Positions 56,085-64,000 of a stretch of DNA of 64,000 nucleotides are shown piece after piece (within the stretch, counting starts at the first letter, position 1; each line of letters starts with the position of its first letter). The position numbers were made by a program, and so were the translations under genes. The DNA comes from Mariniphaga sp041687215 (GTDB taxonomy: Bacteria; Bacteroidota; Bacteroidia; Bacteroidales; Prolixibacteraceae), in NCBI RefSeq assembly GCF_041687215.1, contig NZ_JAWLCI010000016.1:1-64000 (forward strand), given 5' to 3'. The notes below the pieces were generated by a model, which was not told the DNA's origin, did no database searches, and was given only the letters and a program-made list of their open reading frames with translations.

Positions 56085-57241
56085 TTAATGTTTGAGAGGA
56101 AGAATATCTCCCGTTGCATCAATATGTTCGCCTTGCATAACCCTTGGGTTGGCTTTGTAATCTTCCGGCTTGAATTCCAGTATATCACTTGCCGGCATGG
56201 ATTGTAACGCCTGTTTAACAAGTTGAAGCACCGTAGTCACATCCAGCCCGCGTTTCATTACATCATACAACACATTGGTGGCTGATGAAGGCATATTACT
56301 CATCAATGCATCGGTTTCCGCGAATGAACGAATAACATGTTCTTTCCAGGCTTCTGCATTCGCGCCGGGAATAAGTGGTTCAGCTTTTCGTTTTCCTCGT
56401 TTTTGTGCTTTAGGTTCCGGAATTGGTACAGGATTCGTCTTTCTGATATATTTTCCCGGAATATGCTTTGTTGTTCGGTATGCCCGATCAGAAGTTCTGC
56501 TATCAGGGTCAATCTCCTCGTGTTCAATAACATCCCTCGGAACTGCAATTTTCAATACTTCTGCAGGCCCTGGCTTGGGATCTTTCCGGCCAAAAGGTGA
56601 ATCACCCTGAAAATGCCGCTGATAATCTTCGGCCAATCCACGATTTCGGGTATAATGAACCTGGCCTCTGGAATGTTTTTCAAATTCAGTGTTGCCCGAA
56701 GCAGCCCCTGTTCCGCCACGATTAGGGTCAAGCCCTTTGGTGACAATACTTTCTGTATTTTCTGATTTTGTAGCATGATAGGAATAGGTATCCCATGCAG
56801 CAATTGCGGCACCACGCAGGAGGATTTTTAGTTCAGCGCCTGTTATCGCGGCCTTCCCAGCGTTGGTTTCACTTTTTCCCGGTGGAAACCAGCCTGGATT
56901 TGTGAGGTCATTAACAACCTCCTTTCCCTTGCCATTACGCTGTATTACATTATCCGCCACATGTATTCCATCAAATTTTCCCTGCAGCAGATTTTCTTCC
57001 TCTATTCTCTGTTTTTGAACGGAATTTTTAGTTGGGCTATTTGCAATAGCCTGAAGTTGTAAGGCTTGATTTTTCTGAGGGCTGGTGAATGCCATTTTTT
57101 GCAGTTTCATTTGTGTGGAGGTTTCGGGGCGGTGTTGTCAACAAATTGGAAAGAAGCTTCTCCACCCTTCGATTTTTGCGTTATCCCATTTATAACTACC
57201 TGATTCTTTTTATCCTGTGTTTTATTTGAATGAGTGGTCAT
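56085..57241 (-). pseudogene. Frameshifted eCIS cargo with ART-like region
   Basis: The gene begins at 57241 (MTTHSNKTQDKKNQVV) and reads 36 residues to FQFVDN. There the bases run AAC-AC-CGC: an extra AC dinucleotide (about 57132-57133) shifts the frame to a stop at 57107. In the other frame RPETSTQMKLQKM continues for 341+ residues from the internal ATG at 57110. Without the insertion it would align with its neighbour. One EEENLLQGKF repeat follows. Residues of about 105-200 of the long frame (YHATKSENTESIVTKGLDP; GQVHYTRNRGLAEDYQ) resemble an ADP-ribosyltransferase-like fold. It may be a real mutation, a recoding site or a sequencing error. Confidence 0.7.
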
Positions 57242-57243
57242 GG

Positions 57244-58314
57244 TTACTTTCCAATCTTATTTTTTTTGTCAGGTTCACCGTATTGTGCTCTAAATCTTTC
57301 CGCTGCAAGTCTTGCAATTTCCGGGCTTGTATAAGGCAAGTCAGGATTTTCAGCTTTAATCTCGTCCTTATATTGATTGTACAAATCGAATTCACCTCTT
57401 TCATGATGTTTTCCCCTTCCCATTTGAATTGGCTTTGATGAAATATTATCAGCCAATTTCTGGGAGGCCCTTAACTGATTCACATTTGTCCTATTTTGCA
57501 CCTTTCTTAGTGTATCTGAAACTATTCGATTCGTGGTAAACTGCAAAGCTTTTCCACCCATCACATCCGCTTCCTTTTCCAACCCTTTATCATCGTTCAC
57601 ATTCACTTTTCCCTGCAACTGCATGGTCGGTTTTACGCGGCCCTGCTTTTGCTGTACCACATGCCACGCTTCGTGGGGCAAATGTTTTTCCTGGCCCGGC
57701 GCCAGATGAATATCGGTTCCCTGCGCGTAAGCATGGGCTTGCATACTTTCGGGTTTATCAGAATTGAAATGCACCTGAACGTCGTCCATTGTAAGGCCGG
57801 AAAGACTCTCAATTCCGGATTTGAGGTTATCCGGAAGACCGGTATCGTTTTCCTGCTTCTGAACCGGTTCAAATTTTCCCTGAAGCAGTTCTTCCTCTTC
57901 AATTCCCTGCTTTTGCACAGTATGGAAATTTCCCTGAAGCAGCTCTTCTTCCTCCAACCCTTTTTTCTGAACAGGTTTAAATTTTCCCTGCAACAATTCC
58001 TCTTCTTCAAGAGGTTGTTTTTGAACGGTTAGGAATTTCCCCTGTAAAAGTTCTTCTTCCTCAATTCCTTGTTTTTGTATGGGACTTTCTGCCTGGCTGT
58101 TTGCAATAGTTTTTAATTGCAATGCTTGATTTGCATGAGGACTGTTTAGTGTCATTTTTTGCAGTTGAATTTGTGTTGTGGTTTCGGGTCGGTTATCTAC
58201 AAATTGAAATGCAGGTTCGCCATTCTGGCTGGAATTCTGTTTCTGAGGCATTTTGTTTGTAACCACATGGTTTTTACTGTCCTGTGTTTTGTTTGCATGA
58301 ATATTCATAATCAT
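57244..58314 (-). CDS. DUF4157-type eCIS cargo protein with four 18-aa repeats
   Basis: A 356-residue protein without signal peptide. It has the tag FQFVDNRPET at residues 36-45, then LQKMTLNSPHANQALQLK. Four tandem 18-residue repeats occupy residues 82-153. The DUF4157 domain (about 159-255) follows, with the metalloprotease-like HEAWH at 214-218 and DIHLAPGQEKHLP before it. DUF4157 is the commonest domain near eCIS loci. The C-terminal 70 residues (HHERGEFDLYNQYKDEIK) may be a payload but are not recognised. Its stop lies two bases before the start of the frameshifted paralog. Confidence 0.85.
   Translation of the reverse strand: MIMNIHANKTQDSKNHVVTNKMPQKQNSSQNGEPAFQFVDNRPETTTQIQLQKMTLNSPHANQALQLKTIANSQAESPIQKQGIEEEELLQGKFLTVQKQPLEEEELLQGKFKPVQKKGLEEEELLQGNFHTVQKQGIEEEELLQGKFEPVQKQENDTGLPDNLKSGIESLSGLTMDDVQVHFNSDKPESMQAHAYAQGTDIHLAPGQEKHLPHEAWHVVQQKQGRVKPTMQLQGKVNVNDDKGLEKEADVMGGKALQFTTNRIVSDTLRKVQNRTNVNQLRASQKLADNISSKPIQMGRGKHHERGEFDLYNQYKDEIKAENPDLPYTSPEIARLAAERFRAQYGEPDKKNKIGK
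57856..58071 (-). repeat. Four tandem 54-base coding repeats
   Basis: Four 54-base units encode (Q/K)(G/P)(I/L)EEEELLQG(K/N)Fxx VQK in the DUF4157 cargo. They differ by several bases each, so they are diverged rather than freshly amplified. Confidence 0.9.
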
Positions 58315-58450
58315 TCATTTAATGGTTTCCGACAAAAGTTTACAAAATACTATTTTGTCTTAAATGATATCAAGATACAACAAATCAGTCATATTTGTTT
58401 CAAAATGAAAGGAAATAATTGTGTTTGTTTTTACTATTTTTGCAAGAAAA

Positions 58451-58523
<73 letters not shown>

Positions 58524-58555
58524 CAAAAATTGCAAACCTTTAATCTCAGTGAAGA

Positions 58556-60019
58556 ATGGAAATAAAATACCAAATGAATAAAATAGATTGTTTCATTGCT
58601 TTTACCGGACAGAAAAAAACCCGGGAAATGTCTATGCTTTTAAATGCAAATGCGCTGGTAAACAACGTTTTTGTAATTTGTCCGGAAGCAGTTGAGATAC
58701 CCGGTATTGAAACACTTGTTGTAGAAATGCCTTTTTCTTCAAAAACCATCGAATTAATTGCAAAGAAATCTTCTGCAACATATAGCTTATTGGCTTTAAA
58801 CAATTCGCCTGTTGAATTGGGGCAGTTTGCCATCTCCAGGTTGTTTCAGGTAGCCGAAAATACAGGAGCAGCCATGGTTTATGCCGATTACCGCGAGGTG
58901 AAAAACGGTGATGAAACCGCCCATCCGGTAATCGATTACCAAAAGGGAAGTTTGCGCGACGATTTTAATTTTGGTCCGGTGCAGTTTTACCGGACGGATG
59001 TATTGAAAAGTTTTTCAGAAGAGAATTTTCAATTTGCCGGTTATTATGCACTGCGGCTTCATGCGGCAAGGTTGGGCGAACTCGTCCGTGTTCCCGAGTT
59101 TTTGTTCACCATGGTGGAAACCGACACCCGAAAATCGGGCGAAAAACAGTTCGATTATGTGAGTCCCTCTGCCCGTGAAAAACAGATTGAAATGGAAAAG
59201 GCTTGCACCAGTCACCTGAAAAAAATAGGTGCATTTCTTTCTCCTCCGTTTAAAGAAGTTGATTTTTCAGAATATGAATTTCCGGTGGAAGTTTCGGTGA
59301 TTATTCCGGTGCGAAACCGGGTGAAAACCATTAAAGATGCGGTGGAATCCGTGTTAATTCAAAAAACGGACTTCTGGTTCAACCTGATTGTGGTGGACAA
59401 TTATTCCACTGATGGAACAACCGAAATACTTCAAAAATATGCCGGCGAAGGCATGTTGATTCACCTTGTTCCTGAACGAAAAGATTTGGGAATTGGCGGG
59501 TGCTGGAACGAAGGAATTTTTCATAAAAAATGCGGTCGGTTTGCCGTGCAACTCGACAGCGACGATTTGTATGCCAGCGAAAATACTCTGCAAACCATTG
59601 TGGATAAATTCCATGAAGAAAAATGTGCCATGGTAATTGGCAGTTACCAAATGACCAACTTCAAATTGGAGGAAATTCCACCCGGATTAATCGACCACAG
59701 GGAATGGACTTCTGATAACGGGCCAAATAATGCTCTGCGTATTAACGGTTTGGGTGCTCCGCGTGCATTTTACACACCGGTTTTACGCGAAATAAAAGTG
59801 CCCAATGTAAGTTATGGTGAAGATTATGCCGTGGGACTGGCCATTTCGCGAACATACAAAATAGGACGGATTTATGAACCGGTTTATCTTTGCCGCCGCT
59901 GGGAAGACAATACCGATGCCTCGCTGGATATTGCCAAACAGAATGCGCACAATTTGTATAAAGACCGCATTCGGACCATTGAATTGCTGGCACGGATGAA
60001 ACAAGCAGGCAGGGATTAA
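58556..60019 (+). CDS. Family 2 glycosyltransferase
   Basis: A 487-residue cytoplasmic protein (MNKIDCF at codon 7 is an alternative start). The C-terminal half is a GT-A domain: VSVIIPVRNRVKTIKDAVESVL, IVVDNYSTDGTTEIL, and the metal-binding AVQLDSDDLY, with the later GEDYAVGLAISR. The N-terminal half is a second, less conserved GT-A-like region (ALNNSPVELG; MVYADYREV). It is followed by a DUF4922 gene, a pairing that suggests a nucleotide-sugar or saccharide-phosphate pathway. The acceptor is unknown. Confidence 0.85.
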   Translation: MEIKYQMNKIDCFIAFTGQKKTREMSMLLNANALVNNVFVICPEAVEIPGIETLVVEMPFSSKTIELIAKKSSATYSLLALNNSPVELGQFAISRLFQVAENTGAAMVYADYREVKNGDETAHPVIDYQKGSLRDDFNFGPVQFYRTDVLKSFSEENFQFAGYYALRLHAARLGELVRVPEFLFTMVETDTRKSGEKQFDYVSPSAREKQIEMEKACTSHLKKIGAFLSPPFKEVDFSEYEFPVEVSVIIPVRNRVKTIKDAVESVLIQKTDFWFNLIVVDNYSTDGTTEILQKYAGEGMLIHLVPERKDLGIGGCWNEGIFHKKCGRFAVQLDSDDLYASENTLQTIVDKFHEEKCAMVIGSYQMTNFKLEEIPPGLIDHREWTSDNGPNNALRINGLGAPRAFYTPVLREIKVPNVSYGEDYAVGLAISRTYKIGRIYEPVYLCRRWEDNTDASLDIAKQNAHNLYKDRIRTIELLARMKQAGRD

Positions 60020-60034
60020 CAGGCACAATTTTCG

Positions 60035-60073
60035 TTCAGACCTTGAAGGTTTCAAAAACCTTCAAGGTCTGAA
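60035..60073. repeat. Perfect 18-bp hairpin (ACCTTGAAGGT / ACCTTCAAGGT)
   Basis: Arms 60035-60052 and 60056-60073 are perfectly complementary around a 3-base loop. It lies between the glycosyltransferase and DUF4922 genes. It resembles dispersed CAGACCTTGAAGGT palindromes of Bacteroidetes and might also attenuate transcription. Confidence 0.8.
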
Positions 60074-60092
60074 ATAAAAAAAGAAAACTGAC

Positions 60093-61094
60093 ATGTTAGA
60101 GCAAAGAATAATTTCATCTTCGGAACTTTCAAAATTCGGCCCGGTTTCCACGCTGAACGAACAGGCTTTTGCTCTGGTAAAACAGCAACGTGAAACGTGG
60201 GAACTTGTTCGGAAAAATTACGAAGCGCTTTCCGATGTGCAAACCCGGAGTTTTGATTTCGGGCATTTTAAAATTATTGCCCAGCACAATCCGGGGCGAA
60301 TTCGTTCTTCGGCAGCAAAAGTAGATTCTAAAAGCATTTCCGAACGCCCGTGTTTTTTGTGCCCTGAAAATCTGCCGCCAGAACAAAAAGCACTTAATTT
60401 TCAGAACAAGTTTCTGATTCTGGTTAATCCGTTTCCTGTTTTTCCGGTTCATCTTACCATTCCGCTTCTTGAACACAGGCCACAAGAAATTTTAAATTTT
60501 TTTCCTGATATGCTGGAACTTTCCCGCCAGTTGGAAGATTTCACCGTTTTTTACAATGGCCCACAGTGTGGTGCTTCGGCTCCCGATCATTTTCATTTTC
60601 AGGCCGGAAACAGAGAATTTTTGCCCATTGAAAATGAACTTGAAACTCTGGAAAAAAATCACTCAGAAGTTCTTGTTCATAAGCGAGGGTTGAAAATATT
60701 TGCAGTTAAAAATTATTTGCGGAGGTTTGTGTGCATTGTTTCTTCGCATCGGACAGAATTATTAAATACTTTCCATCATGTATATTCTTCTCTGCCAGAG
60801 AAAAACGGAAACGAACCCATGTTGAATATTTTATGCTTTTTTGAAAAGGAAGAATGGAGGGTGATTATTTTTCCTCGTGAAAAACTCAGGCCATCTCATT
60901 TTTATGAAATAGCTGAAAAACAAGTGGTTGTTAGTCCGGCGGCAGTTGAGTTGGGAGGAATTATGGTATTGCCACGGCAAAAAGATTTCGATTCTATTTC
61001 GAACCAAATCATTTCAGAAATATATAACGAAGTAACATTACCTTTTCCCGGATTTGAGCATTGGATAAAATCGTTCTTAAATGCTTACCGGTAA
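60093..61094 (+). CDS. DUF4922 protein, HIT-like nucleotidyltransferase/phosphorylase
   Basis: A 333-residue protein. RPCFLCPENLPPEQ carries a CxxC-like metal site, and SAPDHFHFQAG is the HxHxQ-type catalytic motif of the HIT/GalT superfamily. Relatives include ATP adenylyltransferases and GDP-L-galactose phosphorylase-like proteins, which break a nucleotide anhydride with phosphate. There is no signal peptide, so it is cytoplasmic. It is encoded about 70 bases after the glycosyltransferase. The substrate is unknown. Confidence 0.82.
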   Translation: MLEQRIISSSELSKFGPVSTLNEQAFALVKQQRETWELVRKNYEALSDVQTRSFDFGHFKIIAQHNPGRIRSSAAKVDSKSISERPCFLCPENLPPEQKALNFQNKFLILVNPFPVFPVHLTIPLLEHRPQEILNFFPDMLELSRQLEDFTVFYNGPQCGASAPDHFHFQAGNREFLPIENELETLEKNHSEVLVHKRGLKIFAVKNYLRRFVCIVSSHRTELLNTFHHVYSSLPEKNGNEPMLNILCFFEKEEWRVIIFPREKLRPSHFYEIAEKQVVVSPAAVELGGIMVLPRQKDFDSISNQIISEIYNEVTLPFPGFEHWIKSFLNAYR

Positions 61095-61158
61095 TTAAAT
61101 CTTTTTCACTGCCGAAACTCCAAATTGCTGAAATTTATATTTATATGTACATTTTAGC

Positions 61159-61187
61159 TTGTTTGTTTTTAATAAAATTTATTTTTG
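61159..61187 (+). promoter_or_regulatory. Candidate promoter of the hybrid kinase gene
   Basis: TTG at 61159-61161 and TATTTTTG at 61180-61187 (TAnnTTTG) are 18 bases apart. The start codon lies about 150 bases downstream, so a long leader is predicted. I see no other feature in the 240-base gap. Confidence 0.55.
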
Positions 61188-61334
61188 CACCGTGAAAATT
61201 TAGCAAGTTCAAACTTGGTGTGATTTACAAAACCCGATTTTAAAACAACCCGGTGAAACCTTTTAAAAAATTAGGTGTGTATTTAAGCTTGGTTTTATTT
61301 TAGAGGTTTTCATCTTATTTATAGTGATAAAGAC

Positions 61335-63959
61335 ATGAATGCAGAAGAAATTTTAGGGGCGCTACCATTTCATTACTATATTATTGATTTAAAGAAAAAG
61401 ATTATAGTTCAGACCAATGATTCGAAAGTGAAGCCGGGGGAGAATCCTTGTTTTATCCAGCTATTTTTTAAGGAGAATCCTTGCAAGGAGGTTAACGGCA
61501 AATGTATTTGTCAACAGATACTGGAAAAGGATTCCAAAGGAAGTTTCATCTTGGAAAACAAGGAAATTGAAGCGAAAAAGTATTATAAAGCGGAAGTTAA
61601 AAAGCTGGAAGGCGATTTGGTTTTGGTCAGTTATTCAAATATTACCAACGAAACTATTTCTGCCAAAGAAATGAAAATAAACGCCCGAAGAATGAGCCGG
61701 GCTGAGAAACTGGCTTCTTTTGGTTCGTGGGAAATTGATTTGCAGACTAATATGATTTTTGGAACAAATGGTGCCGCAGAAATTTATGGCATCAAATCCA
61801 AATCTATGCCGTTGGATGAGCTAAAAAAGATTGCTTTGCCGGAATTTCGCGGCGTACTTGACGATGCCATCCATGAATTAATCGCAAAAGGAAAAACATA
61901 CAATGTCAGGTATAAAATAAAACGCCCCAATGACGGCCAGATTCGTCATATTCATGCCATTGCCGAATACAGGGAAGATAAAAACATGATTTTTGGTGTT
62001 GCAAATGATATAACTGAAGTGGTTAATTCCCAGGGTGCACTCCATGAAAGCTTAACTGACCTAAATCTTGCACAACAAATTGCCCAAATAGGAAACTGGA
62101 AATTCGATCCGGAAAACCGGAACCTGCAATGGTCAGATCAGGTTTTGCAAATTGTTGAAAAAAAGAATATTCCGGCTTCGCCTGTTATTGAAGATTTTAA
62201 GCATTTTACCGGGGAAGAACATTACAAACTATTCAAAAATGCCATACAATCTGCAATTATTGAGGGCAAACCATTTGAACATCAGTTTCAGATAAATGGC
62301 GAAAATGGCCCTGACAAATGGATTGAAATTATTTGTAAGCCCGATGTAGAAAAAGGCCCAAATGGTCATTTTCTGCGTGGTACCATTCAGGATATTTCAT
62401 CGGGGAAAAAGACAGAGAATGAGTTAAGTAAAATCAATACCCTGCTAAATACGCTCATTCAGAATTTGCCCGATGCCATTTATATGAAAGATATAAACTA
62501 CCGCAAAATAATTTCAAACAAAGGAGACCTGATTAATTGCGGAGCGAAGAGGCCCGAAGAGGTAATTGGCCTGACGGATTTTGACATTTTCCCAAAAGAA
62601 ATGGCCGAAAAGTATTTTGAAGATGACCAGCAGGTTATCGAACACGGGAAAACCATTTTTAACAGGGAAGAAGAATTGCCGGGGAACCCCAAACGCTGGA
62701 TTTTAACCACCAAAGTTCCGTTAAGAAATAAAAACGGTCAGATTATTGGCCTTGTTGGAATTGGGCATGATATTACCAGCCGGAAACAAATGATGGAGGA
62801 GTTGGAAGCAGCCAAACAAAAAGCTGAAGAAAGCGACAAACTCAAATCACTTTTTTTAGCCAACATGAGTCACGAAATCCGCACTCCGCTCAATGCCATT
62901 CTTGGTTTTTCAAATCTTATAACCTCCGGAGAACTGGAACAGGAAAAACTGGAATATTTCGGAAAAATTATTGAAAGTTCAGGACAAAGACTTACTGCCG
63001 TAATCGATGATGTCATTGATATTTCTCTCATTCAGGCGAAACAATTAAAAGTTGATCAGAAAGCTTTCAGCATCAACGATCTGCTTGAAGAAATATACGA
63101 AATGTATAAAAGTCAAAAATCTGAAAAACTTCAGAATATTGATTTTACAGTTGATTATTGTGGAACGCCTGATCACGATATGCTGTGGTCTGATAAAAAC
63201 CGGTTATTCCAGGTTCTTCGCAATTTGCTCGATAATGCATTTAAATTTACTGAAAAAGGGCACATCAGATTTGGATGCTATGAATCTTCTTCCGAAGAAA
63301 TGGTTCTTTTCGTTGATGATTCCGGAATTGGTATTGAAGAAGGAAAAACTAATATTATTTTTGAATCGTTCAGGCAGGCACAGGAAGGTTTTTCGAGGCA
63401 ATATGAGGGAACCGGACTGGGGCTGGCGATTGTTTCGGGAATAGTTGAGCGCCTGAAAGGAAAAGTTTGGGTAGAATCGGAATTGGGTGTGGGGTCTCGT
63501 TTTTATGTATCTGTTCCCCGGGAAATGAAAGAAAAAACTGTTGTTAAAAAAAATATGGAAAAGCAACCTGAGAAAAAAGAAACTTTAAACGGAAAAAAAA
63601 GAATTGTTTCTTTTGAAGATGATCCATCGAGTATTGAATACTTGAGAAGTGTGGCTACTTTGCTTGGATGCAATCTGGTGAATTTTGAAGAACCACCGGG
63701 TGGCATTGAATACCTGCGCCAAAACGGAGCCGATTTGGTTTTAATGGATGTTCGGATGCCGGTAATGAACGGGTTTGAAGCAACCCGGATTATTAAATCT
63801 GAATTTCCTGATTTGCCCGTAATCATTCAAACCGCCTATGCCATGAAAGGCGACATGGAAAAAGCATTTCAGGCCGGATGCGACGATTACCTGGCTAAAC
63901 CCGTTGCATTTAAAGACCTGAAAGAAAAAATTGAAAAGTTCACGAACCAGAATAATTAG
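61335..63959 (+). CDS. PAS-domain hybrid histidine kinase
   Basis: An 874-residue sensor. Residues 1-110 hold a PAS-like domain with four cysteines (C39, C50, C57 and C59) that could bind metal or sense redox. Two or three PAS/PAC domains follow to about residue 490 (NAIYMKDINYR-type sequence near 380). HisKA has MSHEIRTPLN with H513, then an HATPase with DNAFKFTEKG and GTGLGLAIVSG. The C-terminal receiver (about 755-870) has the phosphoacceptor D805 in VLMDVRMP and a late Lys in LAKPV. No TM helices are seen, so it is cytoplasmic. No response regulator or target gene lies in view. Confidence 0.93.
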   Translation: MNAEEILGALPFHYYIIDLKKKIIVQTNDSKVKPGENPCFIQLFFKENPCKEVNGKCICQQILEKDSKGSFILENKEIEAKKYYKAEVKKLEGDLVLVSYSNITNETISAKEMKINARRMSRAEKLASFGSWEIDLQTNMIFGTNGAAEIYGIKSKSMPLDELKKIALPEFRGVLDDAIHELIAKGKTYNVRYKIKRPNDGQIRHIHAIAEYREDKNMIFGVANDITEVVNSQGALHESLTDLNLAQQIAQIGNWKFDPENRNLQWSDQVLQIVEKKNIPASPVIEDFKHFTGEEHYKLFKNAIQSAIIEGKPFEHQFQINGENGPDKWIEIICKPDVEKGPNGHFLRGTIQDISSGKKTENELSKINTLLNTLIQNLPDAIYMKDINYRKIISNKGDLINCGAKRPEEVIGLTDFDIFPKEMAEKYFEDDQQVIEHGKTIFNREEELPGNPKRWILTTKVPLRNKNGQIIGLVGIGHDITSRKQMMEELEAAKQKAEESDKLKSLFLANMSHEIRTPLNAILGFSNLITSGELEQEKLEYFGKIIESSGQRLTAVIDDVIDISLIQAKQLKVDQKAFSINDLLEEIYEMYKSQKSEKLQNIDFTVDYCGTPDHDMLWSDKNRLFQVLRNLLDNAFKFTEKGHIRFGCYESSSEEMVLFVDDSGIGIEEGKTNIIFESFRQAQEGFSRQYEGTGLGLAIVSGIVERLKGKVWVESELGVGSRFYVSVPREMKEKTVVKKNMEKQPEKKETLNGKKRIVSFEDDPSSIEYLRSVATLLGCNLVNFEEPPGGIEYLRQNGADLVLMDVRMPVMNGFEATRIIKSEFPDLPVIIQTAYAMKGDMEKAFQAGCDDYLAKPVAFKDLKEKIEKFTNQNN

Positions 63960-64000
63960 GGATTTAGTTTTTATTAAGTTTTATTTTTGGTCGCCGGTTT

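Noticed and set aside
57856..58071. Tandem 54-base repeats that might suggest a CRISPR-like array
   Set aside because: Units are contiguous, have no unique spacers and are in frame inside a protein; they are coding repeats.

Overview
The window looks like a chromosomal piece of a Bacteroidota (Bacteroidetes) genome, plausibly a marine or anaerobic Marinilabiliales/Prolixibacteraceae-type organism. This is inferred from the -7 promoter words of the form TAnnTTTG, a TonB receptor paired with a DUF4249 lipoprotein, fasciclin lipoproteins with an acidic export signal, a four-helix-bundle gene, a two-subunit methylmalonyl-CoA mutase and a Bacteroidetes-style contractile injection system. No 16S rRNA gene is present, so the rank is not certain.

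Region 1 (0.1-10.5 kb, + strand) is a carbohydrate-degradation run: DUF5060/DUF4038 (GH140-like) hydrolase, GH116/DUF608 enzyme, GH5-like TIM barrel, a DoxX-aldo/keto-reductase-like fusion, a ChbG/YdjC deacetylase and an SGNH hydrolase. No SusC/SusD pair is visible in it. Region 2 (10.7-15.4 kb, - strand) is methylmalonyl-CoA mutase (mutA, mutB), split by a four-helix-bundle gene bordered by degenerate short repeats. Region 3 (16.2-19.2 kb) has two fasciclin-domain proteins, an antitoxin with a truncated VapC-type toxin between duplicated terminator hairpins, and a Fic protein. Region 4 (19.2-24 kb) is an outer-membrane operon (beta-barrel protein, DUF4249, TonB receptor) and a small membrane protein. 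Region 5 (24-27.9 kb) combines MurQ, a BadF-type amino-sugar kinase, a 53-residue antitoxin-like protein and a divergent GHL10 glycosidase, suggesting peptidoglycan recycling.

Region 6 (28-58.3 kb) is the highlight: an extracellular/phage-tail-like contractile injection system (eCIS, related to Afp/PVC and the subtype-iv T6SS). Its AAA+ ATPase gene stands apart, flanked by two diverged palindromic MITE-like elements. Then comes one long + strand operon: DUF4255 cap protein, unknown protein, one sheath, two tube proteins, DUF5908, LysM hub, VgrG-like spike, PAAR tip, gp25, baseplate J-like Pvc11, fibre-like protein, Pvc12-like baseplate, tape-measure protein, a three-TM protein with a degenerate GH18-like domain, a putative cargo/toxin and a YbjN/chaperone-like protein. 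Facing it on the - strand is a cargo operon: a DUF4157 protein, a frameshifted second cargo with an ADP-ribosyltransferase-like region, and a pentameric ligand-gated ion channel. All three cargo candidates share the N-terminal word FQFVDNRPET (interrupted by a 2-nt insertion in one). The tape-measure gene is broken only by an assembly gap: the same 99 bases lie on both sides of 100 N, and merging them restores one 1329-residue frame.

Region 7 (58.4-64 kb) holds tRNA-Lys(CUU), a family 2 glycosyltransferase, a DUF4922 HIT-like protein and a PAS hybrid histidine kinase.
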